A stretch of DNA of 64,000 bases. Origin: Rotaria socialis (Eukaryota > Rotifera > Eurotatoria > Philodinida > Philodinidae). The position numbers and the translations under genes were made by a program. This document shows, one piece after another, positions 46,573-60,635 of this stretch (its first letter is position 1; each line of letters starts with the position of its first letter). The notes below the pieces were generated by a model. The model did no database searches. It was not told the DNA's origin and saw only the letters and a list, made by a program, of their open reading frames with translations. Location: assembly GCA_905331475.1 (NCBI GenBank), contig CAJNYU010000350.1, positions 124,001 to 188,000 on the forward strand, read 5' to 3'.

Positions 46573-47579
46573 TTATTTAAGTAAGAATTGAAGTACTTGA
46601 GAGTAAGTCGAGCGATTAAATACTATTCCAAAATGTCCTGCATCGATATATTCGACAGACCAAGGAAGTTCTTCTGCCAAAGCACACTTTTTATGGTCCA
46701 TGATTGCGTCATATTTGGCATTGAATAAATCATCAAGTTTATTGATTTCACGCATCCAATTTGTTTCTGTTAGATTTGATGGAAGAGCAATAGCTATTAC
46801 CTTTCCAATAAGTGGATTTGCCTCTGGTGTGGATCGAAACTTTAAATTACTTTCTCTATCAATGTATGAACAATCTTGAGTAAAAGCACTGTATAAAGCT
46901 AAATTTCCGCCATTAGAATGGGCAACAATGTCGACAACAAGAATAGAATTAATATGACAAAGAATCTATATAAGCTTCAATTTTTTCGCACTCTTAACTT
47001 GTTCTTAGTAGTTTCATCATTGTCGTTTCTTCGTTTGTTATACACAGTGATTCTTTATCCATAGAACTATAGTACGATTCATTGTCGAATTTCTGATAGC
47101 ATTGATGATACGTTTTTCTTATTTCCTCGATTTTGTTAAAGATTTTTTTACGTGTCTCTTCTGTTGGTAATCCGAATCCAAGATTTATAACGAATGCAGG
47201 AATATTCGTAGTCTTTAGTACTGCTGCTAAATCTCCAAGATAGGACCATGCACCAACAGCACCGTGTAGTAGCAATACAGGACGATGACGGCAATATGGT
47301 GTTTCATTCAATTGATTAAGACCATATACGTTTGGATTCTTGCGATATTTTTTAGGTATATACCAGAGAGCATTACACATCGTATGTCCTTCCAAAATGA
47401 ACACAGCGAAAAATGTTCCTGCTGCAGGTGAAATATGCTGTTTTATAGTTTCGATTAAGCATTTGTTTATATAAAATCACACGCCATACACTTTTTTCTA
47501 TTGCTAAAAACCAATTCGAAAGAATAATAACAACAGAACTGTTCCACTTATTGCTGATGTAATGATAAGTCGATCGCAT
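46573..47579 (-). pseudogene. Alpha/beta-hydrolase (lipase-like), apparently disrupted
   Basis: Exon 1 (47490-47579) codes for a signal-anchor-like start; exon 2 (from 47437) has PVLLLHGAVGAWSYL, an oxyanion-loop motif. The frame then meets TAA at 46994-46996. Directly after it, codons for ECEKIEAYIDSL continue in the same frame, while the nucleophile block VVDIVAHSNGGNLALY (around 46925, Ser in AHSNG) and the terminal DAGHFGI histidine are in a different frame. I tried the available GT and AG sites and no canonical intron repairs both problems. It was a lipase-type serine hydrolase gene; it is either a pseudogene, carries an assembly error, or uses unusual splicing. Confidence 0.6.
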
Positions 47580-50484
47580 TATCTATATATCTAAAATATC
47601 GGATACTGAATAAATCAACCTGAATTAAGATTTTAAAAAATCCTTTGTTTTTACTGTTTATTATTTGTATTTTTTAAGCACACAAAAACTAAGTTTATAT
47701 ACCTCGATGACTGTTTAAATTTCTTTGTTTTAACTGATAACACAGAGATAATTATGTTTGAAAGCTCTCGTTGCACTGTGACTGAAACCAATAATAGTTT
47801 CAAACCGAATCGTAGATGTTTACGTGGCTATTTCTACCATTAACTATAGGCTACTTTATTCTTGATACTTTGATATTAGATTCAGCTAGACCAGTTATTA
47901 TATAGATAATTGAGAGTCTTTTACCTATACTATACAAAAAAAAGAATCAAGCTGCTGGATGTCAAAATTGAAAAACTTGGAACATTAGCAATATGTGAAT
48001 CTTTTCTATGTGAAACCTTGACTGAAAGCATATACTTGTAATCATTTATACGTAAAACAAAATCTTCATTCAATGAATTCTCTGAATCTTCAACATATAA
48101 TTGAGTTGCATTCTTCATTTGTTCTTACCATATTAAAATAGAAAACAAAATAATTCTATCGATTTTCTTCACAACATACTGAGTTCTTGTATTTCAACAA
48201 CAAAAAAGAAACGGTTGATCGTACATCTTTGCGTATTTTATATTTGACGAGTCTTAATTCAGCAAAAACTATTATTGAATCTCAAAATATGATGAAAACA
48301 AAAACAATTCATCTTTAATGCATACAAAAACGACTCCGATGCTTACTGAAATTGTAGTTTTACGTCACGCATATTGTCGTCAAATACTGATGGAGTATAT
48401 TTTTTTTTCTTTTCTTTCTTGCTCAACTCGCAATGTTTAGGCTTCTCTTACCACTTTTTCTTTTTCGCCATTAAAGTGAGCTATGAAAGAGCCGATATAC
48501 AAAAAGACTAGCGAATTAGTTTATTTATAAAAATGACTAAGCAGGTCATAAATATATTTAGTAGCTAAAATAACCCTTACATAAGAGTGTTTATTTCTCT
48601 CATGACGATCGTCTCTATATGATGAAAAAAATGTTTACTTTAAATAAAAAACTATGTTGTAGACTGATGAATTGAAATAGAATTTCATAGCTTTTATCAA
48701 AGATATTAATATTATTGTTTTTCTGCATAGTTGAGCTATGAACCCATCTAAATATGGATTAAAACATAGTTAACTATTTCCAACAAAATTTTAACAACAT
48801 AAGCAGCTCAGTCAAGCTCTCGAAAATAAGACTTCTACTATTCTAAAGTCTCAACTTTTTAATATTGCAACGGAAACTACTCGATGAAAAACTTATCGGA
48901 TACGAGCATAGCTCAATATATTAATAGTAATAGAACACAAGCATTTTAAAATAAAAGATAACAATGCATACAGACAAATGACAATAATAATGAAATAAAA
49001 GATAAAAAATTGATTTAAATAGATTGCGAATCGTACCAAAAAGTACTCCTTTCTCAAAAATACATATGCAAGATATATCGTTGATATCTCCTAAATAAAG
49101 ATTCTGTATTTCAAAGATTTTCACAGAATTAGATCAAAATAGCTTTGAATGAAAATATTTTTAGCATAAAAAAGACATTTAATCACATTGAAAAATCTTC
49201 TTCATTTGAAGCACTCAATTCAATCTAATATAGGATGTCAATGAGAGTAGCTGAAAATCAATTATTGAACAGTAAGGTTTTCTTGAAATAACTATTTAAC
49301 TAAAAATAAATAATTCCAATTAAAAAGTGTATCTATCAAGATTGATACATAACTAACGAAAAAGAAATGTATTCCAAGAAGCAAACAAATCGAATGCAAC
49401 AGTTTATAGAATCACATAATACTATTTTTTTCATTTATTAATGAAAATTTTACTCAATCACTTGTATAATACGGTAGTGAAAGAGAAAACCTTTATGAAT
49501 TAAGGATGTTTCGAGTAGAAGTAAATGATGACGATATATTAATTATTATTGATGTTGTAGAAATGTTTGAGATAGAAGAAGATTCCGGTTAAGTGTTTTA
49601 GAGCTAATAAAATAGGAATAATTGATTATAGTGTGGGCGATGATGATCTACGATTTTAGCACACAGAACTTCAAATTTGTAAGTTAATTTTCTTTATAAA
49701 AAAAACAACTTAGAATTAAATGATATTATTGCTTTTTTATGCTTAACTCATCATCTTGTCGTCTGAAAAAAAATCAGAATTAGATTTAATAGTCTTTTAA
49801 ATCTGTTTCAGCTTTTATTCTCTCATTTGTGATAAATTTTTAACTCATTAATAATCAATTACTTTTTAGAAAATTTTTCAAACATAAAATAAGACCAACA
49901 ACGGATCTTAACTTTTCAATTGAAATCAGATAATCAGTTGAACTAGAATTTGATCAGACTAATATAGTTTAGTCTAGCATGATCATCATTTGTTTTCTGA
50001 TAGGAGCAGGTCAGTCCGGTAATTAAAAACACGGCTTGACTTGGTAAGCTTGTCTGGTATGCTGGCAAGCGTTTGCAGATCAAAAAACTTATGAAATATA
50101 TTCATCATACAGAAAATATTTAATCAAACCCGAAGTTTAGAAGTAAAAAAACACTATATCTAGCATAGTTGTAAGCAATGCGATAAAAAAAACCTTGCCG
50201 ATCTATGCTCTATACTTCAATAGACGGAACAAGCGACATCTTTCTTTTTCTTTTGGTTTTTGGCACCGTGAAAACGTTAATCATTTTGAAAAATAAATAT
50301 TCGGAGAACTCTGAATGGTTGATATAATACAGGAAGAGAAAAAACTATTTTTTTTACTATTCCGACCATTCATTCTTCGCCTATTAATGATACACGGAGT
50401 TGGATAAAAATAAGAAATTTTCTCTCTAAAACTAAACAACTAAATAAGTAAAACAACACTTTTACGATTTGAATAGAACTTTCA
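47580..50484. other. Intergenic, no gene seen (2.9 kb)
   Basis: AT-rich throughout. A 62-codon open frame on the minus strand at 47930-48118 has no recognisable content. A short less AT-rich patch lies near 50005-50080. No RNA gene or repeat array recognised. Confidence 0.45.
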
Positions 50485-51183
50485 ATGTCGAACTTTTTGG
50501 GTCGTGTTGGTCAAATTACTGAGTGGGTAGTTGTATCCAATTTGGAAAATCGAGCAGTCAATGCAGCATGCGATAAAGCTCAAGATTGGTGGAAAAATCG
50601 AAAGCAACCGAAACATGATACAAATAAGTCATCAGCTAGTTCAGCATCTCCACTGCCGCCGCCGCCGCCGCCGCTGCCGCCGTCACAATCACAAGCGAAC
50701 TATCCCATGCCATTACCCCAATATCAACCACAACAAGCATCCTATGCGTCTCCATCACAACCTGTTCCGACATCTATGGGCAGTAGTGAACTGTTAATTG
50801 GTGTGAATCAAATCGATGGATTAAATCAAAATGGTCCCTTAATTGTTACTCTTGAATGCAATCATCAAAGATATCAAGCGCGATTAGGGCAATATCAACA
50901 ACAATTTTCATTTCCTATTTATCAATTTGATTACGATGAACTTTTCATTTGGATTCAAACAGAATATCAACAACAAACGGTTGCATCGGGTAATATTCCG
51001 ATACGAGTTTTATTAAACAATACTAATAGTTGGACTCCTCAACAGCAACGATGGATTCCATTGAGAGATTATTACAATGGGCCAGTCGGACAATTACTTG
51101 TCACCATCGAATACAAAACAAATCATCAATTATTCCAACAAACTCCAGCACCTCCTCCACCTCCTTATAGTTACTATCCCTGA
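50485..51183 (+). CDS. Proline-rich protein with possible C2-like domain
   Basis: Single exon, 232 residues, not assigned to a named family. The N-terminal ~45 residues look helical (FLGRVGQITEWVVVSNLENR), followed by a Pro/Ser/Gln linker with two poly-Pro runs. About residues 100-210 alternate like a beta sandwich, starting SSELLIGVNQIDGL and ending GQLLVTIEYK, which is how C2 domains begin and end; no calcium-binding Asp cluster is evident. It finishes with PPPPPYSYYP, a PPxY-like motif that could bind WW domains. Acceptor-like TTTGAATAG lies eight bases before the ATG. Confidence 0.7.
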   Translation: MSNFLGRVGQITEWVVVSNLENRAVNAACDKAQDWWKNRKQPKHDTNKSSASSASPLPPPPPPLPPSQSQANYPMPLPQYQPQQASYASPSQPVPTSMGSSELLIGVNQIDGLNQNGPLIVTLECNHQRYQARLGQYQQQFSFPIYQFDYDELFIWIQTEYQQQTVASGNIPIRVLLNNTNSWTPQQQRWIPLRDYYNGPVGQLLVTIEYKTNHQLFQQTPAPPPPPYSYYP

Positions 51184-51582
51184 ACGCGATCTCATTATCA
51201 AATTCATTCATAAATTTTATAAATATATATATTTATTCTTTTCAGTAGTCTTTATTTATGTTGATATCTTTTATGATAAAGGCAAGCGCAAGGCAAAAAG
51301 AAGAAAAATTTTGCGTATAGGAATAGAATAAATTTGTTCTCTCAAAACGTCTGTGCTTTTTCTCTCGCACAATGTGATAGATCTGTACAATGCGAACAAG
51401 ATAAACAACATATTTGAGAGAAAAGAAAAAACAAAAACTTCAGTCATCAAGCTTGACGAACAAAGTAACGTTCAACATTAACTTGTATATTTTTTCACAT
51501 GTTTCCAACGGGACATTTTTCGAAACAAAATCTTAAAATAATCAATTATATCAATGTTCACTTTTCATTATTAAATAAGAAA
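51184..51582. other. Convergent 3' flanks
   Basis: About 400 bp between two convergent stops. AT-rich, TA-runs near 51220. No gene seen. Confidence 0.5.
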
Positions 51583-54500
51583 TTACTTTTTAAAATCTTC
51601 AATTTCTTGATTGAGTACATCCATCTCATTGGTATCATTATCGTGTGGAACAGCACATCGATCAGTATAATGTTCTATCAAAGTACATAGACATTAATAG
51701 TAAAAAAAAGAATATAAGAATCGTTTTTTTTACCTGAAAAACCATTTATTAGTGAGTTTTTCTCTGTTGTCGACGGAAGTGTAAGTCCAGCACCACTATG
51801 AAATGGATTGTAAAGAGGAAAATCAGTTGAATCTGTTGATAATCCCAGTGGCTGTGATTCTTGTGTATAGTTCCAATTTGATTCATTTCTATTTGTTACA
51901 GAACTGTCACTCCACGAAGAAGTTGAGTTACCACCTACAGCATAATTCATAGGAGAATATAGTGGAAAAGGAACAGAATTGGTTGAACAAGAACGTGGCT
52001 CAGGAGAAGGTCGCTGAATACAGCGAGATGTTGAATTATTAACAGTACCAGGAGCTGGTGAAAATGATGAATTCGGTCGTTGCACAGGACCAGGTGCAAG
52101 TGTTGGGATGATTATCGATTGAGATGGTGGTGGAATTAGAAAACCACTAGGATCCCAATACATAGATGATGATAAAGTTTCAGATAGAATTAAAGGTGAT
52201 GGTGAAGTAACGGTTGCACTACCAATTGGTATAGTTGTTACAAACGAAGATTGTGGCGGAGTATGACTTGGAATATAAGTTGGTGTCGTAGGGAGTAGAG
52301 TTGATGATGACAAAGCAGAAGATGCATGTGTTGATGGGCCTAAACATAAGAAACAAAAGACTCTTATTTTTTAGAACTACAGCTTGAAAAGTAATTCATA
52401 CTCTTTATCAAATCTAAAAATATCACTTATAACAGTTTTCTTTTCTATAATTAAAACAAATGATATCATGCACGTATTTCTTTGTACTTTCATTGATGAA
52501 TCATTTACATATGATATTTTACTGTAGGATAAGACCAATATGTTAATGAATATGGTCAAAGTTAATAGGAAACAACAAATAATCATACATGATGTCGTAT
52601 TAAAATGAATAGGATTATGACGAAATATAGTCTATCATCATACTGTATGTTATAGTAAATGAACATCAATGAGTAAATGATGGTTAGACAAATACGAAGA
52701 ATCATGACTGTAATACTATGAATAGTTATTATTTCTCAAATCAACATTACCTGAAGTAGTGTGCTCCTTAACATTATTATTCATCCAAAGATTCACAAGT
52801 GGTTGCACAGTCGTTGCACATGGTAATAGTGTTTCAACTTTTTGTGATTGATGGGACGCATGATTTTTTAGTACATTTTGCAGACGAGGTGGAGCTAAAG
52901 CAGTATTTTGCTGTTTATTGGTATTCAACATAGTTTCCGAGGCAAGATTCGATGACACAATAGTTGTCGGTGTCACTTTTTGTTGAACGAAATATGAAGG
53001 ATTGACCGTTGTAGTTGTCTTTTTAGTATTGACTGTTGTCTGTTGTTGTGGTCGATATTGTTTGCCATTAGTCGGCGGAACAACGGGCAGAATAGGTACA
53101 GCAAGTAGAGATGGCACAGATGAAATTGCTGGCTTATGTTTACTTTGCTTACGTGAAATAGTGATCCAGTTGACTTCCTCTTCTGGTAAATCAAAACTTT
53201 CTGACGGGTGATCAAAACTCGTTCGAGGTGTATCAGTTCGTTGAGAAAATGAAGACGACGAGGATGATGACGATGATGATGATGATGATTCAGGAGTAGA
53301 GACCAGAACAGAAGCAATAGATGCTAATGAAGGAGGATTAGTTGTAGCGATAACATTAGGACTAGTTGATGATTCATTTGAAGAATTAGCTACTTGTTTT
53401 TGTTGTTGTTCAATTTTTAATTTGGCCTTTTGTTTTCGTTTTGATAAAGGTTTTTGAGTTTCCACAACAGGAGTTGATAATGGAATAGGTGTCACTTTCG
53501 TAGATGATGATGAAATTGAAGCACTTCGAGATGGTATTTCAGAAGAACTAAAATAAGAAAAAGATTACAATATATTTCTTCGGAAAAAAAACAACAATAT
53601 ATACGTCATTCGTTCCGCAGTATTGACCGTATTTTGTTTTTTTCTATGTGTTGATTGTTGTTCTTTAGATTGGCAAGAATTTATTTTTATTTCCTCGCTA
53701 TTATTATTCACTTTTAATTGTTTATCTTTTTTCTTTTTGTTTTTTTTTGATGCTGCTTCATTGTTTGTTGTTATTATTGTTTGATGTTCATTATGATTTG
53801 ATGAAGTTGTTTCATTTCCATCAATAAATCGAACTAGATCATCAATATCATTTTGATCACTAATAAGAAATTCTTTTATTTTAGAATTCTTTTGTATTGC
53901 TTGTTTTTTATTTGTTGTGGAACTTTTTTTCTGTTGATCTTTTGATAAATTTTGTTGTTCAGTTAAATTTTGCACATTTCTTTTCGTTAATTTAAGTTTT
54001 AAGCGTTCTTTCATCTCCACATCACGTTGATTAAAGGTACCTGATATTGTTGTACCCATAACTGAGGCTGTCGTGCCCGGCAAAGACATACATGTAACGC
54101 AACTACTTATCGGCCCATTGGTTGTATTTGATGTTGATGACAAATGAAGACACGTTGATGCTGCACAATTTCGCCCATCAGTAGATTCACAACAACAAAA
54201 TTCGCAAGGTTTATTATTATTGTTTGTTGAATTCTTTTTTTGATGATGATGGTGATGCTGCTGCTGCTGCTGCTGCTGTTGTTGTTGTTGTTGTTGTTGA
54301 GCAAGTAATGTTTGCAATGCTTCAGTTGTTTTTGACGATACTGAATGCTTTACTGATGATGACGATGATGAATCGAGACATGTCGGAGAATGAAACGATG
54401 ATAGTATTGAATGCAATGCTGCTTCTGATACATCTGTATTTGATGCTGCATGACGAAGAAGATGATCTAAATTATTGTAAGCTGTTGATGATGAATTTGA

Positions 54501-57500
54501 ATCCGATTTATTTGATGAATTAAAAAATGAATGAGAACTATTTGTAGAATCTAAACAAGTTAAGATAAATATTTTATTTTATTTCAAAAAGTAATGAAAA
54601 CAAACTAATTAGTGTTTCATTGATAGTTGAACGTTGTTGTTTAGTTTTTTTAAATTGTTGATTGTCTTTTTTTCTTCCATTATTTAAATGTTCTCCATTT
54701 CCAAAACTTGTTAATTCATTAAAAAGTGCTTCAGCTATTTTTTGACCACCATGTTCAGCAGTTTTCGAACCTGGCTTACGTGTTAAATTGATGCTGAGAC
54801 GCGTCTGACCTGTAGGTGTTGTTGTTTTGGCTGCTGTTAATGTTGTTGTTGAACAATTTGATGATGAACACGAAGATGATGATGATGACTGATAACAATC
54901 ATTTGTATTTGCTGATGTTATTGAACCAAACGTTCCAGCAGTAAATGAAACCGATTGAATTTTAGCTGAAAGATCAGCTATAGAACGTGGGAGAAGTAAA
55001 TCAGCAGCAATAGATTTTTTGGGAATTTGAGTTGTTGTTGTTGTCGTTGTTGTCGTTGTTAACATTGTTGTTGCTGATGCAGTGGAGGATGAACTTTCTT
55101 TACGACGATGAGATGATTTACTCGATTTAGATTTTGTGGACGAAGATTTTTGAGATGATGATGATTCGGAAGATACGGTGACTAGAAAAATATATTATAT
55201 TTGAATATTAATTGATCATCGTTTGACCACTCAAGTTTTCAGTAGAGAAACCTTTTACAAAGAACTGCTGTTCTTACAAATAAAATTTTACAAGTATTGT
55301 CCTAAAATTTGAAAGATTGAGCCTATCTCCCAACTATCTTTTGCGTTAGTCACTAAACACAAGAATTAGATCTTTTTTCTCGATTTCTATAGTTTAATGA
55401 TTATTTTTCAGTTGTCCAAACTCTTGATATGTTACTATAAAACGTAGAATGAATACGGGATATCTGTGAAAAAAATAAATGATACATTAAAGTTTTGAAC
55501 ACAGTAAGCTCGAAGTATCAATCACAACTTAAAAGTTTGATGAATAAGATATGCAAATAATTAGAGATACATGCGAAAAGTAGTCAGTTCAAATATTGAC
55601 ACTACGAGCCCTTCAATAGTTATGAACAACTCCCTAACATATATTGATTTCGAAGTATCCATTGAGTAGAATACCTACTATGTGTGTATGTATATGAAGC
55701 TTCGAAACTCTTCGTTCGATTAGTTTTCGTCATTGAACTATTATAGTTAGTGTCTACTAGCAATAAAATAGTTAGCTATCGAATCTGCTGTCCGATAATA
55801 TTTCACATTACACTATTATCAAGAGTTTAAACTATTCATTCTTTCTAAATAAAAGTTAATAGCTGAGGAAGTTTTTTAAGTTAGAAAAATACTTTTTTGT
55901 TTAGTCATAGTAAAATGTATGCAAATAATACGAAAATAAAATGGATTAACTCATTATATCTAGATGATTTGTCGAGTTGCTATTTTAATCAAGACACTCA
56001 ATAGCATTAATAATCGTATGAATAACTCACTATTCGTGGCTTGTTCGTTATTCTTAGTCGTGGAATTAATGTTGACTTTAGCATCATTTGTTGTTATTTT
56101 TTGCTGTTGTTCATTCGCAAATTGTATTCCTTCAATAATGCTTTCAATCCATTTTTCATCATCAACTGTTGTTGTTACATTTGTCTTTTTTTCATTGAAT
56201 CTTGATTGATATATTTCACGTTGTATTCTTGCTAACGGTGAAACACTATCTAATATGCTTGCCAATAATTGTTCATTTAAATCTTCTTCTAACATTAAAC
56301 GAGTTAATTCTTCTTGATCTTCGAGAGTATAACCTGATGATGATGTATCATTATCCAGTAAATAATCATCAACGGATGATACTGATGATGATTCGTCACC
56401 ACCAATACCAGAGCCTACTGATGAACCATTCGAACCTTGTTGTAGAGGAACAGGTGCTAATGATGAACTATTTGACGATGGAATATCAACAGCTGTTGTT
56501 GCCGGACTATAATGAATGATTCCAGGAAAATATTATTTCAAAAGCAAAGTTTATGTTTTGTTTTTATTTAAACTAGTTCTAGTACGATCATATTTAGGTA
56601 CAAGAATAAAGCAGGGCTGACAGAATATTAATTTATACGAAAAACACACATTTGCTTCTTTATATTTGTAAAACAATTAGTTACAATTATGTGACATCAG
56701 GAGGTTAAATGAAAATTTTTCTTTTATATAAAAATAAAAGCAGGAAAATTTAAATTTTATGAAAACCAATTAAATAACGAATTATTGCATCATTTTGACA
56801 TGACATAAATATTGAGACATAATACTTCTTATAAGAGATAATCGGCAAAGGTCAGTTTATATTGATTCTAGATTTTCACATTAAAAAAATGCGCATTTAT
56901 CGCACTTAGAAACATGTGTTCTAACAATTCTTAAATATAAGTCTTCAAGTACAACAATAGTATCAGAGGTGTTGCAATACAAATTAAGCTCCTACCAATC
57001 AAATTAAAGATCACACTAAGCCATTCTTCGTACTGACGAATTCAAAAGATGTCCAAACACATGTACTTTTGTTTACTGCTTTACGTTGTTTTCTTTAGCG
57101 AATTTATTTGAAGGGTTTTAAGTTCTTGGCTGAACTCTACGCCTGTCAAAAATTCGTAGATCTTTCACTGGCTTTCAATATTGCAAATAAACGATAGTTG
57201 TTATTAAAAATTCGAACTCGCTATATGGTTATTCACAGACCACGATGTATCTTTGAAGTATTGACTAATTTTATGTCGATGATATTTTTCTAGTATAGAA
57301 TTTGCTTCATTCAAAGAAGTTATCGTAATTAAATCCTATGATTATTGTTGATGTTTACTGAAACGGTTTAGATGATATATACGAACGATTCGATTAGATA
57401 TCAAATGTATCATTTTAGTTTTCTTCATTTGACTATTTGAAGATAGTCTTTGTTAGTCTCACATGCAAAAAGAAACTATGTGCAACAAGGAATTTACAAA

Positions 57501-59912
57501 AAATTAAAAAAGCCAGCATTACTAGGATTTTTTTTCGTTTGAGGCGAACACGCATTCAACTATATTTTAGGATAGCAATGCTTTTGAGATTTATATGTCA
57601 TTAGCTAGTATGAATAGCTCACGAACTAGTTATCACTCTAGAATTGAAGCTAGTATTAGTTGTCGAGAAAATGACCGATTATTGAATCTATTACTTAAAA
57701 GTAATCGTAGCTATTTATAATAATTCCGATCAAAGAATTAAATAATATGAAAACAACACAAAAAAGATCTTTGAATACAAACCTGTTCGTATTTTCTTGC
57801 GATGATGCTGGTAATTGTTTTGGCTTTTTAACTTTTTTACATTTTTTCTTTTTCTTAATTTTAAGATTATTTTCAAATTGATACCCATGATGCATACAAA
57901 TATTAAGTGGTGATGATGTCATTTTTGCTTGAGAATCTTTATACAAACAGTCTATTTCAGACATTTCTTCATCAAAAGCTAAAAATCTATTTAACAACTG
58001 TGTATATTCAGCCGGTGAATAATCATTATCATCGTCATTGGATGGTTGTAAGAGATCAATCATGGTTGACATTGAATGTTGAATTTTTCGATCCATATAT
58101 ATTAATTTTTCATATAAATGTTTATTATATAATAACCATGTTAAATGAAACGATTTCATATAATTTTCTTCCTAAAACAAATACAACACAATGAATTATT
58201 TCTTTTTCTTAAAAAACAAAACTGTAAATACGAACTAAATACGAAACAATAGTTGAAACATTATTTGCTGCTTGTATGAACATATTATATTCGTCCAAAA
58301 GAAATGAAATAAATAACTGTACATCATGAGAAGTTTTTGAACACGTATGAAAACGTTCTAATACTTGATTTCTTATTTCACGAACATATTCTAATACAAT
58401 TGATTCAAGTTTATTAAATAAAGATTGAGAATTAATGTCAGTTAGTCTAAAAATAGATAGAAAATAAAAAAAGTATGCTTTGTACATTATTTTACTTTTT
58501 AACATATTCTTTTGCTTTGGATATATCATCAGAAAATTGATTTTCTAGAAAAGAACAAATAAAAAAGAAAATATTTTGATATTTAATAAAAAAAACCTGA
58601 AAATTCTTTGTCGGTTGCACGATAAACACATTTAATAATATGAGAGAGATCATCCCAAAGTTGACGAGAATTCAAATCATCTAGATCATTTGTACATGAT
58701 TGACACCAACATTCATCATTATTATCATCAGAGCTTGTATCCGGTACGATAATCATTCGATCAGATTCTTCTTCGAATTCCTAATTATCAAAATGAAAAA
58801 GGAAGATAGAAGAAAAACTATATAATCACATGAAATCAATAAATCATACTTGAGATGTAACAGTTGAACTACTTGCAGTTTCTTTTTCCTCTAGTCGAAG
58901 TTTAGCTTCACAATCCGCACATGTATACAATGGAAGCTTAATAAAATATTACTTTTTTTCTTTGTTGACATGGTTATATATAAAATGTTCAAATCTTTGG
59001 AAAAAAAACCTTTCTATCGACTTGAGTTATTTTTTTCTACTAGGATTGACCGATTTCTACAATAAATTTATTTCATAATTTAGCTGAAAAAGAAACTTAT
59101 CAGCCTTACTCTATAGAAACTAGAAGATCAACATGTTTCTATAGTAAGTCAAATCAAAATTTCTATTATGTAAACTCGTATTTCTTGAATCTATCGAAAT
59201 TGAAAATACAGAACGAATGGGTTATTGCCTTTCTTTTCTTATTAATAAATCAACCTTTTGAATTCACTATAAAATATGCTTTGCAGCAAATGTAAAAAAT
59301 TCCTGTAATAACTTTTCATCATAAATAAAAAAAACTAGTCAACTATTCACATATATTTAAATCATAACTATATCGAAGATTTATTAAAGTGAATTAGGAA
59401 CTCTTTTGTAACAATGATGTCATTTTAACATTAATTTTTATTCTCTTATTTTATTGAGATAGTTAAGCTTTTAGCTTACACTTTTAACTACTCTCAAATA
59501 AAAAATACATAAATAGGTTTTTGTTTCAAAACAGGAAAAAACCTCAATTCGATCATATTTTCTATAAGTGAAAATTATTTTTTCCAAAGATTTTTCTCAT
59601 TGTAAAACTTTTTCTACCTTCGAAATAGGATTCAATGGTTTTTCATTTGTATCTAAAAAATAAAATAAATTATTTTAGCCTTTTTCAAGTAAATTTTTTC
59701 TTAATTTAATCTTACTATTATCTTTTTTTAAATTATTATTTTCATCATTAATATTTGGATTCAATGCTTGACAAAGAAAACATTTCAGACGTAATAAATA
59801 TGGATTGGAGACCGACACGGTCTATTATGTATCGAATTAAATATAGAAAATTTAGATAACTATATATGCAAAAAAAAGTTACCTTTGCATTTCGTCGTTC
59901 TTGTAAATCCAT
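51583..59912 (-). CDS. FAM193-like protein, 14 exons
   Basis: Fourteen exons (59883-59912, 59716-59821, 59618-59652, 58850-58936, 58597-58780, 58496-58544, 58236-58446, 57783-58171, 56031-56506, 54606-55181, 53605-54550, 52751-53547, 51734-52339, 51583-51674) join in phase to 1527 residues. The N-terminal third is ordered: Cys pairs (KCFLCQAL, LYTCADCEAKL, CWCQSC) followed by a helical region (about 145-350). The rest is Ser/Gln/Thr-rich and Lys-rich low complexity with a poly-Gln/His run, one island with EVNWITISRKQSK, and a terminal EMDVLNQEIEDFKK. This architecture and the acidic helical end resemble FAM193A/B (FAM193A is linked to p53 regulation in human cells). Coding is certain; the family name is moderate. 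Confidence 0.6.
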
Positions 59913-60635
59913 TTTGAATATATAAAGATTTGTAATAAAATAAAACTAATGCTACAATACGAACCCTAAAAGAAAGTAAAATCATTGAGTCAACATATAT
60001 TGTTAAATTTTATTCTAAGGCTTTTTCTTTATATTCAACATGCTTCGTTCATAAGTCATGCACGTATATATAACGAGAACAGGACAAAACCATAATTGTG
60101 ACAAATAGGCCACCATTGATTAGTTTTGACAGATGGCTTTTTGTTACTTGAGTATTCGAAAGAAAAGTATTTAATAAAAATCTATGAACACTTTTTGATT
60201 TTAATGATTTAAACTAAGAAATAAATTAAAAAGCAATGGTACATGTGAGGGTCCAATGACATTTTTAGATTCGTCAATAAAACAAGCCAATGAGAAACAA
60301 GGTTGGGTAAGTGGCTTGTTTTTATACGGATTGATATTGTTGAAATGGATGACTGGTTAAATGCTTATAGGTAACTTCGATATTTATACTCAAAAATATA
60401 AATTTAAATCAGATTCAAGCGAGTTTTCCATTGTTCAAAGTAACAAATATACTAACACTAGAAAAAGAAAACGTTCTTAAAATATGCATGATAAGCAACG
60501 TCCATGTAATCTTTTTTTTGTATATGACAATATCCAATTGAGTCTCAAATCTTGTATATAAGAAAATCAAAACTTTAGTTTTCTTTTGTAGATCAAACAG
60601 TTTAATGAGGATGTAGCTTTTTAAACGAACAACGA
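59913..60635. other. Divergent intergenic region
   Basis: About 720 bp between divergent starts of the FAM193-like and MEGF8-like genes. AT-rich; it should contain both promoters. No motif named. Confidence 0.45.

Noticed and set aside
47930-48118. 62-codon minus-strand frame upstream of the broken hydrolase
   Set aside because: Too short, no acceptable splice link to the hydrolase and no family features.
54245-54530. Plus-strand frame with poly-Ala/Val opposite the FAM193-like exon
   Set aside because: Antisense reading of the CAA/CAG/CAT repeats in a well-supported coding exon.
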